From assembly GCF_019711495.1 (NCBI RefSeq), contig NZ_JAIGNM010000002.1, positions 1-64,000 on the forward strand: a stretch of DNA of 64,000 bases, in the 5' to 3' direction. The notes beneath the pieces were generated by a model that ran no database searches, was not told the DNA's origin, and was given only the letters and a program-made list of their open reading frames with translations. The position numbers and the translations under genes are program-made. Positions 25,451-35,104 of the stretch are shown here, piece by piece; position 1 is the first letter of the stretch; each line of letters starts with the position of its first letter. Origin of the DNA: Qipengyuania xiamenensis (GTDB lineage Bacteria; Pseudomonadota; Alphaproteobacteria; Sphingomonadales; Sphingomonadaceae).

Positions 25451-26599
25451 ATGAAACGTAACTACATACTCGCCGCCGTCGGTATTTTCGTTCTAACTGC
25501 GATCGCCATTTGGGCATATTGGCCTGAAGCGTCTGACGACCATAGCGGGGACGAACACGGCGAAGAAAGCCGCACGCTCGAAGGCATTGTGCAAATTAGT
25601 GAAAGGCAAATCGAAGCCTCTTCGATCGGCATCGAGACGGTCCAGATTGGCTCTGTCACCGAACTCGTTTTCCCGGCAACCGTCGCCGCGGCACCCAATG
25701 CGAGTGCTCGTATCGACGCGCGTGCTTCCGGGGTCGTCCGCGGCGTCAGCAAGACCCTCGGCGATTACGTTCGGCAAGGAGAGGCGATAGCACGCATCGA
25801 AAGCGCCGATGCGGCAGGACTCGCATCGCAGGTGGCAATCGCGCGTGCGCGCGTGAACGAGCTGTCGGCACTCTACGACCGCGAACGTCGGCTCTTCGAA
25901 GCGAACGTCACCGCGCGGCAGGACCTCGAAGCGGCGCAGGCCAATCTTCAGGTTGCACAATCGGAATTGTCTCGCGCTCAGGCGGCTGCCGCGGCAGCGG
26001 GAGTGAGCGGCGATGGACGCTCTCTCGCCGTCACCAGTCCAATTGCCGGGCAGGTCACCAGCGCCCCGATTATTCTGGGAGCCTATGTGTCCGCCGGCGA
26101 TGAGCTGTTCCAGGTCATCAACGCCAGCGGATTGCAAGTCCAGGTCGCACTTCCTGCAAATGATGCAGCGAGAATCAGACCCGGGGACGAGGCTACGCTC
26201 GAACTGGGGCAGGGCCGCGAGATCGGCGGGCGCGTGCGTTCCGTCACGCCCGCACTTGACCCCGAAAACCGCAGCGCCACCGCCGTCATCGCACTCGCGC
26301 GGGGCGCACCGGATCTCCGACCAGGGGCATTCTTGCAGGCAAGGATACGCCCATCGGGCGAATTGGATACCGCGACGATTTCGGTACCCGAAGATGCTGT
26401 ACAGATGGTGGAAGGGCGCGAGGTTGTCTTTGTCCGCATGGCAAGCGGGTTTCAGGCCATGCCGGTAACGACCGGTACGAGGTCAGCGGGGCGTATCGAG
26501 ATTGGGTCGGGCCTGCGCGAAGGTCAGCAGATCGCAACGCGCAATGCCTTTCTCCTCAAGGCCGAGCTCGGAAAGGAGGAGGCTGAGCATGGCCATTGA
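25451..26599 (+). CDS. czcB: CzcB-type periplasmic adaptor (HlyD/MFP)
   Basis: A 382-aa membrane-fusion protein. It has an N-terminal anchor (YILAAVGIFVLTAIAIWAYW), a His/Asp-rich linker (DDHSGDEHGEE), a lipoyl half-motif (ASGVVRGVSKTLGDYVRQGE), an alpha-hairpin (around LYDRERRLFEANVTARQDLE) and beta-barrel segments ending in VTTGTRSAGRIEIGSGLREG. It links CzcA to CzcC. ATG 25451, with AGGATTAGGG upstream, is chosen over a GTG at 25436 that overlaps the czcC stop. Confidence 0.9.
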   Translation: MKRNYILAAVGIFVLTAIAIWAYWPEASDDHSGDEHGEESRTLEGIVQISERQIEASSIGIETVQIGSVTELVFPATVAAAPNASARIDARASGVVRGVSKTLGDYVRQGEAIARIESADAAGLASQVAIARARVNELSALYDRERRLFEANVTARQDLEAAQANLQVAQSELSRAQAAAAAAGVSGDGRSLAVTSPIAGQVTSAPIILGAYVSAGDELFQVINASGLQVQVALPANDAARIRPGDEATLELGQGREIGGRVRSVTPALDPENRSATAVIALARGAPDLRPGAFLQARIRPSGELDTATISVPEDAVQMVEGREVVFVRMASGFQAMPVTTGTRSAGRIEIGSGLREGQQIATRNAFLLKAELGKEEAEHGH

Positions 26600-29500
26600 T
26601 AATCCTTCTTCGCTCGCGCCCGACCAGCAACACCGATCAGGAATGATCGGTTCGATCCTCAATCTGTCAGTTCGCTACCGCTGGGCGGTTGTGCTTATCG
26701 CTCTCGGCATCGCGATCTGGGGTTCAGTCAATCTCGCGCGCCTGCCAATCGATGCGGTGCCCGACATCACCAATGTGCAGGTGCAGATCAACACCGAGGC
26801 TCCGGCACTCTCTCCTTCGCAAATCGAAACGCAGGTCACCTTCCCGGTAGAAACCAGCATGGCGGGTATCGAAGGACTGGAGATGACCCGCTCGATCTCT
26901 CGCAATGGCTTCAGCCAGGTAACCGCGATTTTCGAAGAGGGCACGGACCTCTATTTCGCGCGGACGCAGGTTGAAGAAAGGCTCGCGACGCTTGCCGCCT
27001 CGCTGCCAGCGGGTGCCGAACCCTCAATGGGACCAATCTCCACCGGGCTCGGCGAAGTCCTGATGTACACCATCGAGTTCGATGGCGCCTACGGCAAAGA
27101 TGCGTCGAGCGGCGGGCCGATGGGATGGCAACCCGATGGGAGCTTCGTTACCGATGACGGCGCGGTCCTCGATACCGAGGTGGCGAGAGCGGCATACCTG
27201 CGAACGGTTCAGGACTGGATTGTCGCTCCGCTCATGCGATCAACCGATGGCGTCGCCGGCGTCGACACGATTGGCGGCTACGAAAAACAGTATCTCGTGC
27301 AGCCCGATCCAGATCGCCTCGCGGGCTACGACGTTTCAATCGAGCAAGTTATCACGGCGCTGGAAGCCGCGAACCAAGCCGAAGGTGCGAACTTCGTCGA
27401 GCGCGCGGGGGAGGCCCTGCTCGCCAGGGTCGATGCCCGTCTGCGTACCACTGAAGATATTAAACAGGCCGTAGTCGCGACACGCGAGGGCATTCCTGTT
27501 CGCGTGGCCGACATTGCCACGGTTGAAGTCGGCGGTGATCTGCGAACCGGCGCGGGCTCGCTCAACGGTGAAGAGGCGGTGATCGGTACGGTCCTGATGC
27601 GGGCAGGCGAAAATAGCCGCACGGTCGCAGCCGGTGCCGCCGAGCGATTGGAAGAGGTGCGCGGGTCGCTGCCTTTCGGGGTTACGGCAGAAATCGTCTA
27701 CAATCGCTCCACACTGGTGGATGCGACGATCAGGACGGTTCGCAACAACCTGACCGAGGGTGCGCTACTGGTCATCGTGATCCTGTTTCTGCTGCTCGGC
27801 AATATTCGTGCCGCGGTCATAGCTGCAATGGTGATCCCGCTTTCGATGCTAATGGCGGCGATCGGCATGAACCGATTGGGCGTATCAGGCAATCTGATGA
27901 GTCTGGGCGCGATCGATTTCGGGCTGATCGTCGATGGCGCCGTCATTATCGTCGAGAACAGTATCGCCCGTCTCGCCGCGAGGCAGGAGCATGAGGGCCG
28001 TCTGCTCACCTTGTCGGAGCGGCTCGTTGAGACACGCCTTGCCGCGCAGGAAATGATCAAACCGACGGTCTACGGGCAGGCGATCATCCTACTTGTTTTC
28101 GCCCCCTTGCTCACCTTCAGCGAGGTCGAGGGCAAGACCTTTTCGCCTATGGCCATCACCGTGATGCTCGCGCTGGCATCGGCCTTCATCCTCTCACTCA
28201 CCTTCGTTCCGGCGATGGTAGCGCTTTTGCTGAGCAAGAAGGTCAGCGAAGGGGAAATGAAGCCGATCCGACTGGCCAAAGAGCGCTACGAGCCTCTTCT
28301 TCGCAAGGCACTCGTTCGTCCTTGGCCGATTGTCGGAACGGGTGTGGGAGTTTTTGCACTCGCAGCGGTGGTATTCGCTTTTCTAGGGAGCGAGTTCACG
28401 CCGCAGCTCGATGAGCGAGACTTTGCGGTGCAATCGCTCCGTATTCCTTCAACACCGCTTGAGCGTTCGCTCGATATGCAAAAGCAGGTCGAAGGCCGTC
28501 TTAAGCAATTTCCGCAGGTCGAACTGGTCTTTTCTCGCACCGGAACGGCAGAGGTCGCTACCGATCCGATGCCGCCGAATATCTCGGACGCCTATGTCAT
28601 CCTCAAGCCACGAAGCGAGTGGCCCGATCCCTCGATCCCGAAAGACGAGCTGGTGAACGAGATGGAAGAAGCGCTCGGCGATCTCGTCGGCAATCTCTAC
28701 GAATTCAGCCAGCCGATCGAACTGCGCTTCAACGAGCTCATCGCCGGTGTGCGCGGCGATGTCGCCGTGAAGCTTTATGGCGATGATCTTGCCGCTATGA
28801 CAACCGCCGCCAAGCAAGTGGCCTCCGTTCTTGGAGGGATCGACGGCGCGGCAGATGTGAAGGTGCAGCAAGTGTCGGGCTTCCCGACTCTCGATGTCGC
28901 TTTCGACCGTCCCACGATCGCGCGCTACGGTCTTTCCGTCGAAGATGTGGCGCAGACCGTTGCCATCGCTCTTGGTGGTCGCAACGCCGGGCTGGTTTTC
29001 GAAGGTGACCGTCGCTTCGACATTGTTGTTCGGCTGTCCGACGCCAATCGCAACGACTTTGATCAGCTGGGTGTCCTGCCGATTGCCTTGCCGAACGGTG
29101 GCAGCGTTCCGTTGCGCGCCGTTGCAGAATTCAAGGTAGTGGACGGTCTGGCGGAAGTGCGGCGTGAACAAGGCCGCAGACTAGTGATCGTTTCTGCGAA
29201 TGTCCGCGAACGGGATCTTGGGTCATTCGTTAGCGAAGCCCAAGCAGCGGTTTCAGATCGCGTCACGCTCCCGTCGGGGTCCTTTATTGAGTGGGGCGGC
29301 CAATACCAGAACCTGCAACAGGCGCAGCAGAGACTTTTCATCGTCGTCCCGCTCGTCTTTGCGGTAATTCTGCTCTTGCTCTACATGGCAGTGGGCAGCT
29401 GGGCGTCGGCATTGGCCGTGTTCAGCGCAATCCCCCTCGCCCTGGCCGGAGGCGTGTTCTTTCTCGCGCTACGCGGGATGCCGTTCTCCATTTCTGCCGC

Positions 29501-29843
29501 AGTCGGCTTCATAGCGCTTTCAGGGGTCGCGACGCTCAATGGACTGGTGATGATCACGGCCATCAAGCAGCGCCTCGCCGAGGGCCTGGCGCTGGTCGAC
29601 GCGATCATAGAAGGCGCTATTGCGCGCCTGCGTCCGGTCCTGATGACAGCTCTCGTCGCCTCCCTCGGCTTTGTGCCTATGGCCATAGCAACCGGAACGG
29701 GGGCGGAAGTTCAGCGTCCATTGGCTACCGTAGTTATCGGGGGCCTCTTTACCGCAACCGCACTCACTCTGTTTGTTCTGCCGGTGATAACCGGTCTCGT
29801 ACTGCGCGAGAAGCAAACCGAATTACCCAACGAGAAAGGCTGA
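26589..29843 (+). CDS. czcA: CzcA-type HME-RND heavy-metal pump
   Basis: A 1084-aa proton-driven RND transporter of the heavy-metal efflux class. Diagnostic is GAIDFGLIVDGAVIIVENSI in TM4, the Asp-containing signature of Zn/Co/Cd pumps. It shows the duplicated RND plan: TM1 near SVRYRWAVVLIALGIAIWGS, two periplasmic loops and C-terminal TMs up to TLFVLPVITGLVLREK. The first loop carries an extra Gly/Asp-rich stretch (KDASSGGPMGWQPDGSFVTD). The ATG has a GGAGGAGG-type site and overlaps czcB by 11 bp. The length is slightly above the usual 1040-1070 aa. Confidence 0.93.
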   Translation: MAIDNPSSLAPDQQHRSGMIGSILNLSVRYRWAVVLIALGIAIWGSVNLARLPIDAVPDITNVQVQINTEAPALSPSQIETQVTFPVETSMAGIEGLEMTRSISRNGFSQVTAIFEEGTDLYFARTQVEERLATLAASLPAGAEPSMGPISTGLGEVLMYTIEFDGAYGKDASSGGPMGWQPDGSFVTDDGAVLDTEVARAAYLRTVQDWIVAPLMRSTDGVAGVDTIGGYEKQYLVQPDPDRLAGYDVSIEQVITALEAANQAEGANFVERAGEALLARVDARLRTTEDIKQAVVATREGIPVRVADIATVEVGGDLRTGAGSLNGEEAVIGTVLMRAGENSRTVAAGAAERLEEVRGSLPFGVTAEIVYNRSTLVDATIRTVRNNLTEGALLVIVILFLLLGNIRAAVIAAMVIPLSMLMAAIGMNRLGVSGNLMSLGAIDFGLIVDGAVIIVENSIARLAARQEHEGRLLTLSERLVETRLAAQEMIKPTVYGQAIILLVFAPLLTFSEVEGKTFSPMAITVMLALASAFILSLTFVPAMVALLLSKKVSEGEMKPIRLAKERYEPLLRKALVRPWPIVGTGVGVFALAAVVFAFLGSEFTPQLDERDFAVQSLRIPSTPLERSLDMQKQVEGRLKQFPQVELVFSRTGTAEVATDPMPPNISDAYVILKPRSEWPDPSIPKDELVNEMEEALGDLVGNLYEFSQPIELRFNELIAGVRGDVAVKLYGDDLAAMTTAAKQVASVLGGIDGAADVKVQQVSGFPTLDVAFDRPTIARYGLSVEDVAQTVAIALGGRNAGLVFEGDRRFDIVVRLSDANRNDFDQLGVLPIALPNGGSVPLRAVAEFKVVDGLAEVRREQGRRLVIVSANVRERDLGSFVSEAQAAVSDRVTLPSGSFIEWGGQYQNLQQAQQRLFIVVPLVFAVILLLLYMAVGSWASALAVFSAIPLALAGGVFFLALRGMPFSISAAVGFIALSGVATLNGLVMITAIKQRLAEGLALVDAIIEGAIARLRPVLMTALVASLGFVPMAIATGTGAEVQRPLATVVIGGLFTATALTLFVLPVITGLVLREKQTELPNEKG

Positions 29844-29846
29844 CAC

Positions 29847-31820
29847 TTGTCGGACAAGCACGATCATGAGGGTTCTCATTCGCACGACCATGGGGGAATT
29901 TTTGGCGAGCGGACGGAGCTGATTTTTGCTCTGCTCTCCGGGTCCAGTCTGGCGATTGGCTTCGGAATCGAGCAGCTGGCAGATCAAGCCCCGGCTTGGG
30001 TTCCTCTCACCTTCTATATTGCAGCCTATTTCTTCGGTGGCTTCTATACGCTCAAGGAAGCCATCGGAAACGCATCGGCAGGCAAGGTCAAGATCGACTC
30101 GTTGATGCTGGTGGCAGCGGCAGGGGCCGCTTTCCTTGGTGAGTTTGCTGAAGGTGCCTTGCTCCTGTTTCTTTTCAGCCTCGGCCACGCCCTCGAAAAC
30201 TTCGCCATGGGTCGGGCCAAGCGCGCGATCGATGCACTTTCGGAACTCGCGCCTGAGCGCGCGACTGTTCTGCGCGATGGTTCGCCGGTCGATCTTTCCG
30301 TTGAAGACCTTGTCGTTGGCGATGTCGTCCTGGTTCGTCCCAACGAGCGGCTACCGGCAGACGGTTTCATCGTGAAGGGCCAATCCGCTATCAACCAGGC
30401 GCCGGTCACGGGAGAGAGCATTCCCGTCGACAAGTCGCCAGTAGAGGATCGGGGCGCTGCCCGCTCTACGCCAGCTTCTATCAAGGCTAAATCGAGGGCA
30501 TTTGCGGGCACGATCAATGGCAGCGGCGCGCTGGAGGTTGAGGTAACGCGCAAGGCCAGCGAAAGTACATTGAGCAAGGTGGCCGAGCTCGTAGCGCAAG
30601 CAGAGACTGAGCGCTCGCCGACGCAGCGGATGACGGACAAGTTCGAACGCGTCTTTGTGCCGCTCGTGCTCTTGCTTGCCGCAGTCCTCCTGTGCGCGCC
30701 GCTAGTGATTGACGAGCCATTCAGCGAAAGCTTTTATCGAGCCATGGCCGTACTGGTCGCGGCGAGTCCCTGCGCTCTCGCCATTGCAACACCGAGCGCC
30801 GTCCTTTCGGGTGTGGCCCGGGCTGCGCGCGGCGGCGTCCTTGTGAAGGGCGGTGCCGCGCTGGAAGACCTCGGCTCTCTTAAAGCGATTGCATTCGACA
30901 AGACGGGGACCCTTACCGAGGGCGAACCGCGGATCACCGAAGTTATTCCCGCCCCTGGCGTGGTAGAGAAGGAATTGCTGTCGGTTGCCGTGGCGGTCGA
31001 AGCACTGAGCGATCATCCCTTGGCGCAGGCAGTCGTTCGTGATGGCAAGGCGCGCTTGGACGACGCGGCTATTCCGAGCGCAGAGAACCTCGAAAGCCTG
31101 ACAGGTCGCGGAGTGAAGGCACAACTCGAGGGTGAGACCGTCTGGATCGGCAAAGCGGAGATGTTCGGAAACGACGGCTTGAAACCGCTAACCAGCGAGG
31201 TGGCTGAAACAATTGCGCAGCTTCGCGAGAAAGGCCGCACGACCATGGCTATTCGCCATGGCAATCGTGACCTTGGCGTGATCGCCATGATGGACACGGC
31301 GCGGGAGGGGGCGAAGGAAACCCTTGCGGCACTGCGCGAACTCGGAATTGAGCGCATGCTGATGATCTCCGGCGATCACACCAACGTGGCTCAGGCGATT
31401 GCTGCCGAAGTAGGACTTGACGAAGCACGCGGCGACCTGATGCCGGACGATAAGGTCGCGACCATCGAGGCCCTAAGTACCGAGGCGAAGGTCGCCATGG
31501 TAGGCGACGGCGTTAACGATGCACCAGCGATGGCGCGCGCGACGGTCGGTATCGCTATGGGAGCCGCAGGTTCGGACGTCGCACTTGAGACCGCTGATGT
31601 CGCGCTTATGGCCGACGATCTGCGTCATCTGCCCTTCGCGGTAGGTCTTTCGCGCAAATCCCGCGGTATCATCCGCCAGAATGTTTACGTCAGTCTGGGC
31701 GTGGTGGCGATCCTAGTCCCGGCGACGATATTTGGTCTGGGAATCGGACCCGCTGTCGTGATGCATGAGGGGTCCACACTTTTGGTAGTATTCAACGCTC
31801 TGCGCCTTCTTCGTTATTAG
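29847..31820 (+). CDS. P1B-4-type heavy-metal ATPase
   Basis: A 657-aa metal-exporting P-type ATPase. Motifs: VTGES (actuator), Asp351 in DKTGT, SDHPLAQ, GDGVNDAPA. The transmembrane metal site is SPC (AASPCALAIATPSA) instead of CPC, with HEGSTLLVVFNALRLL in the last helix; SPC plus HEG(G/S)T defines the P1B-4 class (Co/Zn/Fe/Cd). The N-terminus has no CXXC metal-binding domain but a His-rich tail (HDHEGSHSHDHGG). The start is TTG, 4 bp after the czcA stop. It works alongside the CDF transporter to clear the cytoplasm. Confidence 0.9.
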   Translation: MSDKHDHEGSHSHDHGGIFGERTELIFALLSGSSLAIGFGIEQLADQAPAWVPLTFYIAAYFFGGFYTLKEAIGNASAGKVKIDSLMLVAAAGAAFLGEFAEGALLLFLFSLGHALENFAMGRAKRAIDALSELAPERATVLRDGSPVDLSVEDLVVGDVVLVRPNERLPADGFIVKGQSAINQAPVTGESIPVDKSPVEDRGAARSTPASIKAKSRAFAGTINGSGALEVEVTRKASESTLSKVAELVAQAETERSPTQRMTDKFERVFVPLVLLLAAVLLCAPLVIDEPFSESFYRAMAVLVAASPCALAIATPSAVLSGVARAARGGVLVKGGAALEDLGSLKAIAFDKTGTLTEGEPRITEVIPAPGVVEKELLSVAVAVEALSDHPLAQAVVRDGKARLDDAAIPSAENLESLTGRGVKAQLEGETVWIGKAEMFGNDGLKPLTSEVAETIAQLREKGRTTMAIRHGNRDLGVIAMMDTAREGAKETLAALRELGIERMLMISGDHTNVAQAIAAEVGLDEARGDLMPDDKVATIEALSTEAKVAMVGDGVNDAPAMARATVGIAMGAAGSDVALETADVALMADDLRHLPFAVGLSRKSRGIIRQNVYVSLGVVAILVPATIFGLGIGPAVVMHEGSTLLVVFNALRLLRY

Positions 31821-32307
31821 TAGGTAGGAAAATGTTTTAGAGAGCGTCGGTCACCGCTGCTTTGCAGCAGCTTCGCTCGACAAGCCGTTGGTCTGCTAAC
31901 GGCCTCACTATTGGTATAAGCGAGTAGGCTGACTGGACGGCAGGCATCAGGAAGCTGCTTCACATGACTGCTATCGGGTCGTATCCGAATGACAGCTATG
32001 CAGTGCCAGATCACCAATACCAGACAGACCGCTATCGGCCCCAAAGCTGCCGTCGTGAGGGAGTAGCGCTGAATGACTGGAATTGGGCCGGAAGCGGAAA
32101 GGCAGCTTTTATATCTTGGAGCAGACCAAGCGGACAGCGACAGTTGACCGTATCGCAATCCGGTGCATTAGAGAATGGTCTGGAGAAACCCCTCTTGGCA
32201 TAGACTTTTGCCGTCGTCCAAACGCCCTTGCAGGACAGCCAACACGGAGCTGAGGGCAACAAACTAAATCGGTTTACTATTTAGCGCGCCTTTCCTACCA
32301 TCCAGAG
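31821..32307. other. 487-bp gap after the metal operon
   Basis: No convincing gene. A weak hairpin (GCTGCT, TTGC, AGCAGC) at 31856-31871 may end the metal operon. The last 45 bp hold the dyad described separately. Confidence 0.4.
32264..32284 (+). promoter_or_regulatory. Dyad upstream of the hydrolase gene
   Basis: CTAAAT and ATTTAG flank a 9-bp AT-rich centre containing GGTTTAC, ending 23 bp before the hydrolase start. This AT-rich palindrome in a GC-rich context resembles a repressor operator. No cognate regulator is adjacent. Confidence 0.35.
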
Positions 32308-33213
32308 ATGGCGAGAGAATCCTTTACGATTCAGGGCGCAGGCGCAATTTCCCTTACAGCCGAGGCTGAGGGGGATGCCTACGCCTTACCCGTCCTCCTT
32401 GCGCACGGCGGCGGGCAGACACGGCGCGCGTGGAGAAGGGTAGTCAGCGAGCTGGCTCAAGCCGGCTTTCGCGCAATCGCCTTCGACATGCGCGGTCACG
32501 GAGACAGCGATTGGTCGCCATGCGGAGCTTACGAAATGCGCGACTTCGCGGCGGATCTGGTCGCTGCAGCGTCGCGCCTGGACCAGAAGCCAGCGCTGGT
32601 CGGCGCTTCACTGGGCGGGCTCGCCGGACTGATTGCCGAAGGGGAGCTTGCTCCAGGTAGCTTTGCTTCGCTCACATTGGTCGACATTGCCCCGCGCATG
32701 GAGCCCGGCGGTGTGATGCGCGTGGTTGGTTTCATGGAAGAGCATGTCGATAGCGGCTTCGCCTCACCAGAGGAGGCAGCGGACGTGATCGCTCGCTACA
32801 TGCCGCACCGTCCCAGGCGGGGCGCGAGCGATGGTCTGAAAAGCTATCTGCGGCAGAAGCCGGATGGGCGCTTCTATTGGCACTGGGACCCTGTGTTTAT
32901 CCGTAATATAATGGCAGCCAGACAAGGCGACCCAGACAGCCAAGAACGTCAATCGGCAATGCTGAGCCAAGCTGCGGCGAATCTCACGCTTCCGCTTCAC
33001 CTCATCCGAGGCGCCTCTAGCGATCTTGTTTCCGAAGAGGCCGTTTTGCATCTGCGACAACTCGCCCCCCATGCAGAATACACCGATATTGCCGATGCCA
33101 CGCACATGGTCGTGGGCGATGCGAACGATGCCTTTTCCGCCGCTATCGTCGATTTCCTAGGGCGCCATCACTCATCCGATACAGCTCAGCCACATGGGAC
33201 GAGGGAGCTATGA
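32308..33213 (+). CDS. Alpha/beta hydrolase
   Basis: A 301-aa alpha/beta-hydrolase-fold protein. It has the oxyanion-side VLLAHGGGQTRRAWRRV, the strand-loop AIAFDMRGHGDSDWS, the nucleophile elbow LVGASLGGLAG (Ser) and a late His (ADATHMVVGDAN). A cap region contains FYWHWDPVFIRN, typical of esterase, epoxide-hydrolase-like or haloperoxidase-like members. The substrate is unknown. Its stop overlaps the thioesterase start by 4 bp, so the two likely share a pathway, perhaps detoxification of an organic ester or CoA conjugate (inference). Confidence 0.85.
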   Translation: MARESFTIQGAGAISLTAEAEGDAYALPVLLAHGGGQTRRAWRRVVSELAQAGFRAIAFDMRGHGDSDWSPCGAYEMRDFAADLVAAASRLDQKPALVGASLGGLAGLIAEGELAPGSFASLTLVDIAPRMEPGGVMRVVGFMEEHVDSGFASPEEAADVIARYMPHRPRRGASDGLKSYLRQKPDGRFYWHWDPVFIRNIMAARQGDPDSQERQSAMLSQAAANLTLPLHLIRGASSDLVSEEAVLHLRQLAPHAEYTDIADATHMVVGDANDAFSAAIVDFLGRHHSSDTAQPHGTREL

Positions 33214-33704
33214 TCGATCGAGAGCGCTTGCAGGAAATGCTGCATATCGCGCCGTTTCACCGATGGCTTGGGCTGGAGATTGCAACATGCTCCGACCAGG
33301 GAATCGAGATCACCATGCCTTGGCGCGAAGAGATCGTGTCGAACCCTATGATTGGGTCGGCGCATGGAGGGGTCCTGGCTTCACTGGTCGACCTCACCGG
33401 GCTTTATACTCTGCTTGCGGGGGGCGTCGCGGCGAGAGCGACGGCCGATCTGCATGTCGATTACCACCGTCCTGCAACCTCAGGACCTCTCACTGCTCAC
33501 GGACGGATCGTGAAGATCGGGCGACAGATTTCGGTGGCGGAAACCCGGGTTCTCGGGCCCGACGGCAAGTTGGTCGCCAGCGGCAGGGGCGCCTACTTCT
33601 CGTCAACCGGATCAATTGATCAGCGCGGCGGGACTATTGATCTCGAACAGGCTCTTGCCACCCAAGGCCCAGCGACTTCTGCAGCGCAATCCACGCCAGC
33701 GTAA
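33210..33704 (+). CDS. PaaI-type hotdog thioesterase
   Basis: A 164-aa hotdog-fold protein of the PaaI/acyl-CoA thioesterase family. It has the conserved helix start NPMIGSAHGGVLASLVDLTG, then TADLHVDYHRPATSGPLTAH and SVAETRVLGPDGKLVASGRG. It would hydrolyse an acyl- or aryl-CoA. It is coupled to the alpha/beta hydrolase by a 4-bp overlap. The last 24 codons run into the 3' end of the convergent outer-membrane lipoprotein gene (71-bp overlap), and the C-terminal tail beyond YFSSTG is not part of the fold. Confidence 0.85.
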   Translation: MIDRERLQEMLHIAPFHRWLGLEIATCSDQGIEITMPWREEIVSNPMIGSAHGGVLASLVDLTGLYTLLAGGVAARATADLHVDYHRPATSGPLTAHGRIVKIGRQISVAETRVLGPDGKLVASGRGAYFSSTGSIDQRGGTIDLEQALATQGPATSAAQSTPA

Positions 33705-35097
33705 GGGCGCCTTTTGCCCGGACGAGATCTGCCGAAGCCTGCTGCTGGTCGCGTAGCGCTCGATTGAGATCAGCCCTCGAGATCGCTCCTGCCGCATAGC
33801 GCTGGCGATTCAGATCGGCGGCGCTATCCGCCTGGCTCTTGATCTGCGCGCTGGCTGCCAGCGCGACCCGTTGTTGGCCAAATCGTGCCAGAGCGCGCTC
33901 GGCATCCTGTAGCGCCGCGAGGACGGTTTGACGATAGTTGGCGACAGCTTCGTCGCGGACCGCCCCGGCGCGATCGACCGACGCGTCGACCCTTCCAAAA
34001 TCGAGGAAGTTCCATTCCAGGCGGGGTATCGCCAATGCCGAAAATTCACCCACATCGAATATGTCGTCGGGGGAAGATCCGCCAAAGCCCAGAATCCCCA
34101 TAAAGGACAGCTTCGGGAACCTTGCCGCTTCGGCCACCCCGATCCTGGCCGTTGCAGCGGCGAGAGTGCGCTCAGCCGCCCTGATGTCGGGCCGACGCGC
34201 GATCAGACTCGCCGGATCGCCGACAGTAACCTGATCCGGGGGCATAGGGATATCACGCGGCGTCGAAAGGTCTTCGTCCGTCGATCCCGGAATCCGTCCC
34301 GACAGGATCGCAAGCGCGTCTAGCAGGACGGCTGTATCGGCCTCCGCCTCGGCGAATTGGGACTTGAGCACCTCCAGCTCGGCGTTCGCATTGCCCACCG
34401 GGAACAGCGGCAGCGCGCCTTGCTGATACCGCTGATAAGTCAGGGCCAGGATTTCTTCCTGCAGTTTGATCTGCGTACGGTATTGGTCGGCGCGGAACTG
34501 AGCCTCCCGCAAGTTGACGTAGTTATTGGCAACTTCGGCGGTCAGCTGGACCTTTGCGTCCTCCGCATTGGCGACCGTTGCCGCAGCCTGCGCGTTGCCG
34601 GCCTCGATACGCCTCCGCGAGCCGCCCGCAAACTCCAGCTCCCAGTTGGCATTGAGACCAACATTGTAAAAGCTGAGGGCGTCGTCGCTTCCCGCCTCCG
34701 GATCGGGTTGCTGTGAGGAGGGGGGGGGGCCTCCTTGGATGTCGAGGCCGGGAAGCCGGCCCTGGATAGTGGTGGCCTGGGTTCCCAGCGCTGGCATTCT
34801 GCCCGCCCGATCCTGCCTGACCGATGCCCGGGCCTGCGCGATGCGCGCTTGCGCTGCCTGGAGCGACGGATTTTCGGACAACGCAGTTTCGACCAGCCGG
34901 GTCAGTTCAGGATCGTCGAGCGGCACCCACCATTCGGCAAGGGCCGGGTTTAGGACGCCTACGTCCTCGCCAGCGCGGACAAACCCATGGCCCGTATCCG
35001 CCGACAATATTTTCGGAGGGCCTGCGTAGTCCGGCCCAGCCGTACAGCCAGCCAGCAAGGCGATGAGGAGAAGCGATGGTATTGGACGGCGCATCAT
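33634..35097 (-). CDS. NodT/OprM-type outer-membrane efflux lipoprotein
   Basis: A 487-aa RND/MFS outer-membrane factor. A lipoprotein signal (PSLLLIALLAGCTAG, Cys lipobox) is followed by the OEP repeats (ALAEWWVPLDDPELTRLVET, NYVNLREAQFRADQYRTQI, SLIARRPDIRAAERTLAAAT). It would be the exit duct for the EmrAB-like pump encoded just upstream (7-bp gap). A run of ten G (34720-34729 on the plus strand) lies in the coding sequence at GGPPPSS, so slippage there would truncate the protein. Start 35097 or 35094 (MM). Confidence 0.88.
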   Translation of the reverse strand: MMRRPIPSLLLIALLAGCTAGPDYAGPPKILSADTGHGFVRAGEDVGVLNPALAEWWVPLDDPELTRLVETALSENPSLQAAQARIAQARASVRQDRAGRMPALGTQATTIQGRLPGLDIQGGPPPSSQQPDPEAGSDDALSFYNVGLNANWELEFAGGSRRRIEAGNAQAAATVANAEDAKVQLTAEVANNYVNLREAQFRADQYRTQIKLQEEILALTYQRYQQGALPLFPVGNANAELEVLKSQFAEAEADTAVLLDALAILSGRIPGSTDEDLSTPRDIPMPPDQVTVGDPASLIARRPDIRAAERTLAAATARIGVAEAARFPKLSFMGILGFGGSSPDDIFDVGEFSALAIPRLEWNFLDFGRVDASVDRAGAVRDEAVANYRQTVLAALQDAERALARFGQQRVALAASAQIKSQADSAADLNRQRYAAGAISRADLNRALRDQQQASADLVRAKGALTLAWIALQKSLGLGWQEPVRDQ

Positions 35098-35104
35098 GTT
35101 AGGC

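Noticed and set aside
31964..32203. A small rightward reading frame in the gap after the P-type ATPase
   Set aside because: No ribosome site, no recognizable domain, and composition unlike neighbouring genes.
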